DNA of 6,929 bases, taken from assembly GCA_964415525.1 (NCBI GenBank), contig CAYQAS010000172.1, positions 1 to 6,929 of the forward strand. Direction: 5' to 3'. Under the pieces are notes generated by a model. That model was not told the origin of the DNA. It saw only the letters and a list, made by a program, of their open reading frames with translations, and did not search any database. Below are positions 5,372-6,929 of the stretch, piece by piece. How positions within the stretch are numbered: the stretch's first letter is position 1; each line of letters starts with the position of its first letter. Origin of the DNA: CAZPUI01 sp964415525 (GTDB taxonomy: Bacteria; Acidobacteriota; Holophagae; Holophagales; Holophagaceae). The translations under genes and the position numbers were made by a program.

Positions 5372-6066
5372 ACGCGATGAATCGACGACGCTACGCACTT
5401 CTCCCTGCGCTTTTTCTCGTTGTCGGCTTTGCGGTCCGAGCTCAGCACGATGCGCCCGCGCCGACTCCGGTGCCCGCCCAAACGCAGGCGGTTTCAGCAC
5501 CAGTCCAATCTGAGCCTCCTGTGGCGAATGCTGCTCACGGTGGGAGTGGTGGTCATGGTCCGGCGGTCACGCTGTTTGGACATGAACTGTCGACGGGACA
5601 GCAGTTCCTGATCAAGCTCTTCAACTTTGCCATCTTCGCCGGGGCTCTGGTATTTGGCCTGAAGGGCGTGCTCTCCAGTGCCTTCCGCACGAGGGCCCGA
5701 GAACTGGAGGAGCAGCTGACCCAGGCGGAGCGGGAACGCGCCCAGGCGGAAGCTCAGCTCAAGGAGCTGGACGGTCGCATGGTGGGCCTGCAAGCCGAGC
5801 TGGATTCCATCTTGGCCAAGGCAGAGACGGACGCTGAGGTGGAGCGGACCCGCATCGTGGAGGCCGCCCGTGTGGAGGCTGCCGCCATCCTGGCTCAGGC
5901 GCGTTTCGACATCGAAAGTCAGCAGCGTCAGGCGGAGCAGGAGCTTCGTGCGCTGGTGGCCGAATTGGCGGTCGCTGGCGCCCGCAAGCAACTGGAAATC
6001 CGGCTGGCGGGCGGCGAGGCTGCGCAGGTCATGGACCGCGCCATCGCCAAAGTGGGAGGTGTGTAG
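5368..6066 (+). CDS. atpF: ATP synthase F0 subunit b with signal-peptide-like N-terminus
   Basis: This is the second peripheral-stalk subunit, 232 residues against about 156 for E. coli b; the extra length is N-terminal. Residues 1-25 look like a signal peptide: RRR (6-8), hydrophobic core (9-23), and a V-R-A site before Gln26. A Pro/Ala/Gln-rich, then His/Gly-rich linker (about 26-66) follows, then one membrane helix (about 80-98, LIKLFNFAIFAGALVFGL) and a charged coiled coil from about residue 107 onward. If the first segment is cleaved, the mature protein has the usual single-helix b topology with a periplasmic tail; if not, it has two helices. ATG 5368 overlaps the previous stop (ATGA); ATG 5377 is an alternative start. 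The atpH start codon follows directly. I recall similar N-termini in some deltaproteobacterial and acidobacterial AtpF proteins. Confidence 0.93.
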   Translation: MNAMNRRRYALLPALFLVVGFAVRAQHDAPAPTPVPAQTQAVSAPVQSEPPVANAAHGGSGGHGPAVTLFGHELSTGQQFLIKLFNFAIFAGALVFGLKGVLSSAFRTRARELEEQLTQAERERAQAEAQLKELDGRMVGLQAELDSILAKAETDAEVERTRIVEAARVEAAAILAQARFDIESQQRQAEQELRALVAELAVAGARKQLEIRLAGGEAAQVMDRAIAKVGGV

Positions 6067-6609
6067 GTGAGTGCCCGTCTGATCTCCCAGCGCTACGCCA
6101 AGGCCCTGCTGGAACTCGCCGCGAAGGAAAACGCGGTGGAGCGCATCCAGCATGAGCTGGCGGCCCTGCAGTCCCTGGTTCGCGGCAATGCCGATCTCAC
6201 GCGGCTCGTGGAAGCCCGCCTCATTGCTCCCGGCAAGAAGGCAGCCGTCTTCTCCTCGATCCTGGTCAAGTCGGGCGGCAGTGATCTGCTGCGCCGCTTC
6301 TTCATGGTGGTCGCCCAGGCCGCGCGCCTGGACCTCTTCCACGACATCGTGGCGTCCTATTCCCGTCTCGTGGATGTCCGCAATGGCGTCCTCGAAGCCC
6401 TGGTCACCACTGCTGCACCCCTCAGCACTCCGCAGGAAGCGGAGCTGGTGCGCTCACTGCAGGGCCGCACGGGCCGCACCATCCGTGTGCGGATGGCTCA
6501 GGATCCGCGCCTCCTTGGAGGCGTGAAGGTCCAGCTGGGCTCGACAGTCTATGACGCGACGATTGATGGCCGACTTCGCCTCCTGCAGGCGCAGTTGTGC
6601 TCGGCTTGA
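6067..6609 (+). CDS. atpH: ATP synthase F1 subunit delta
   Basis: Delta (OSCP) joins the b stalk to the top of the alpha3-beta3 head. The protein has 180 residues, usual for the family. The N-terminal helical domain opens with ISQRYAKALLELA (6-18), close to the family's RYAxAL signature. The C-terminal signature DPRLLGGVKVQLGSTVYDA (145-163), followed by TIDGRLRLL, is intact. The start is GTG, directly after the atpF TAG with no gap; GGAGG (6055-6059) seven bases upstream, inside atpF, supports it and suggests coupled translation. The next gene, atpA, begins 28 bp downstream. Confidence 0.96.
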   Translation: MSARLISQRYAKALLELAAKENAVERIQHELAALQSLVRGNADLTRLVEARLIAPGKKAAVFSSILVKSGGSDLLRRFFMVVAQAARLDLFHDIVASYSRLVDVRNGVLEALVTTAAPLSTPQEAELVRSLQGRTGRTIRVRMAQDPRLLGGVKVQLGSTVYDATIDGRLRLLQAQLCSA

Positions 6610-6636
6610 TTCAGAACTGGACCCTTGGAGGACTCG

Positions 6637-6929
6637 ATGGACATTCGCGCGGAGGAGATTTCCCGCATCATTCGTGACCAGATCGAAGGCTTTGACGCCC
6701 AAGTGGACGTTGCCGAGATCGGGACCATCGTCAGCGTCGGCGACGGCATCGCCCGCGCCCACGGCCTGGATAAGGTCATGGCGGGCGAGCTGCTTGAGCT
6801 GCCGCACGACGTGAAGGGCCTTGCCTTCAACCTCGAAGAGGACAACGTCGGCATCATCCTGTTCGGCGAATACCACGCCATCAAGGAAGGCGACACGGTC
6901 AAGCGCACCGGCAAGATCATGTCCGTGCC
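6637..6929 (+). CDS. atpA: ATP synthase F1 subunit alpha, N-terminal part (cut by window edge)
   Basis: The 97 complete codons visible encode the N-terminal helix and beta-barrel domain of the alpha subunit: MDIRAEEISRIIRDQI (1-16), which contacts delta, then EIGTIVSVGDGIARAHGL (27-44) and MAGELLELP (48-56), all strongly conserved in AtpA. The Walker A and the rest of the nucleotide-binding domain lie beyond the window. GGAGG five bases before the ATG fixes the start. The order b'-b-delta-alpha follows the usual order of this part of F-ATPase operons; gamma, beta and epsilon are expected downstream but not seen here. Confidence 0.98.
   Translation, partial: MDIRAEEISRIIRDQIEGFDAQVDVAEIGTIVSVGDGIARAHGLDKVMAGELLELPHDVKGLAFNLEEDNVGIILFGEYHAIKEGDTVKRTGKIMSV

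Overview
The window is GC-rich, gene-dense bacterial chromosome with strong Shine-Dalgarno sites. It looks Gram-negative, because one protein has a signal-peptide-like start, beta-strand character and a C-terminal Phe. The ATP synthase genes encode two different b-type stalk subunits, one of them with a signal-peptide-like N-terminus, and no a or c subunit lies directly upstream. As I remember it, that arrangement occurs in Acidobacteriota (for example Holophagae) and in Geobacter-like deltaproteobacterial lineages. The taxonomic guess is tentative and rests on no database search.

Left part (1-2247). The N-terminal third of an MFS transporter runs leftward off the window (432 to 1). A ~205-bp divergent region separates it from a rightward gene for a zinc-less medium-chain reductase resembling enoyl-thioester/quinone reductases (638-1609). 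That gene ends tail-to-tail on a small predicted outer-membrane beta-barrel gene (2247-1606, minus), and the two stop codons share the tetranucleotide CTAG.

Middle (2248-4188, minus strand). A thiamine-binding MTH1187-type protein gene (4188-3883) is followed by der/engA, the double-GTPase ribosome assembly factor (3815-2337), and then by the beta-barrel gene. The gaps are short (67 and 89 bp), so one minus-strand transcription unit is plausible.

Right-middle (4189-4703). A 258-bp stretch without a recognisable gene lies upstream of the thiamine-binding gene. Next to it is a two-gene tRNA operon on the minus strand, tRNA-Val(UAC) then tRNA-Asp(GUC), both with encoded CCA. It has a plausible sigma70-type promoter and a clear intrinsic terminator. 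The 3' end of tRNA-Val can form a hairpin with the intergenic spacer.

Right (4704-6929, plus strand). This is the start of an ATP synthase operon: b' (atpF'-like), b (atpF), delta (atpH) and the N-terminal part of alpha (atpA, cut by the window edge). The genes overlap or abut (ATGA overlap, TAG/GTG junction), which suggests translational coupling. Together they build the peripheral stalk and begin the catalytic F1 head.

Overall the window is mostly housekeeping. I see no mobile element, CRISPR array, toxin-antitoxin pair or clearly new system. The points most worth checking are the dual b-subunit architecture, the altered Rossmann glycine in the reductase, the CTAG convergent overlap and the tRNA-Val 3' hairpin.
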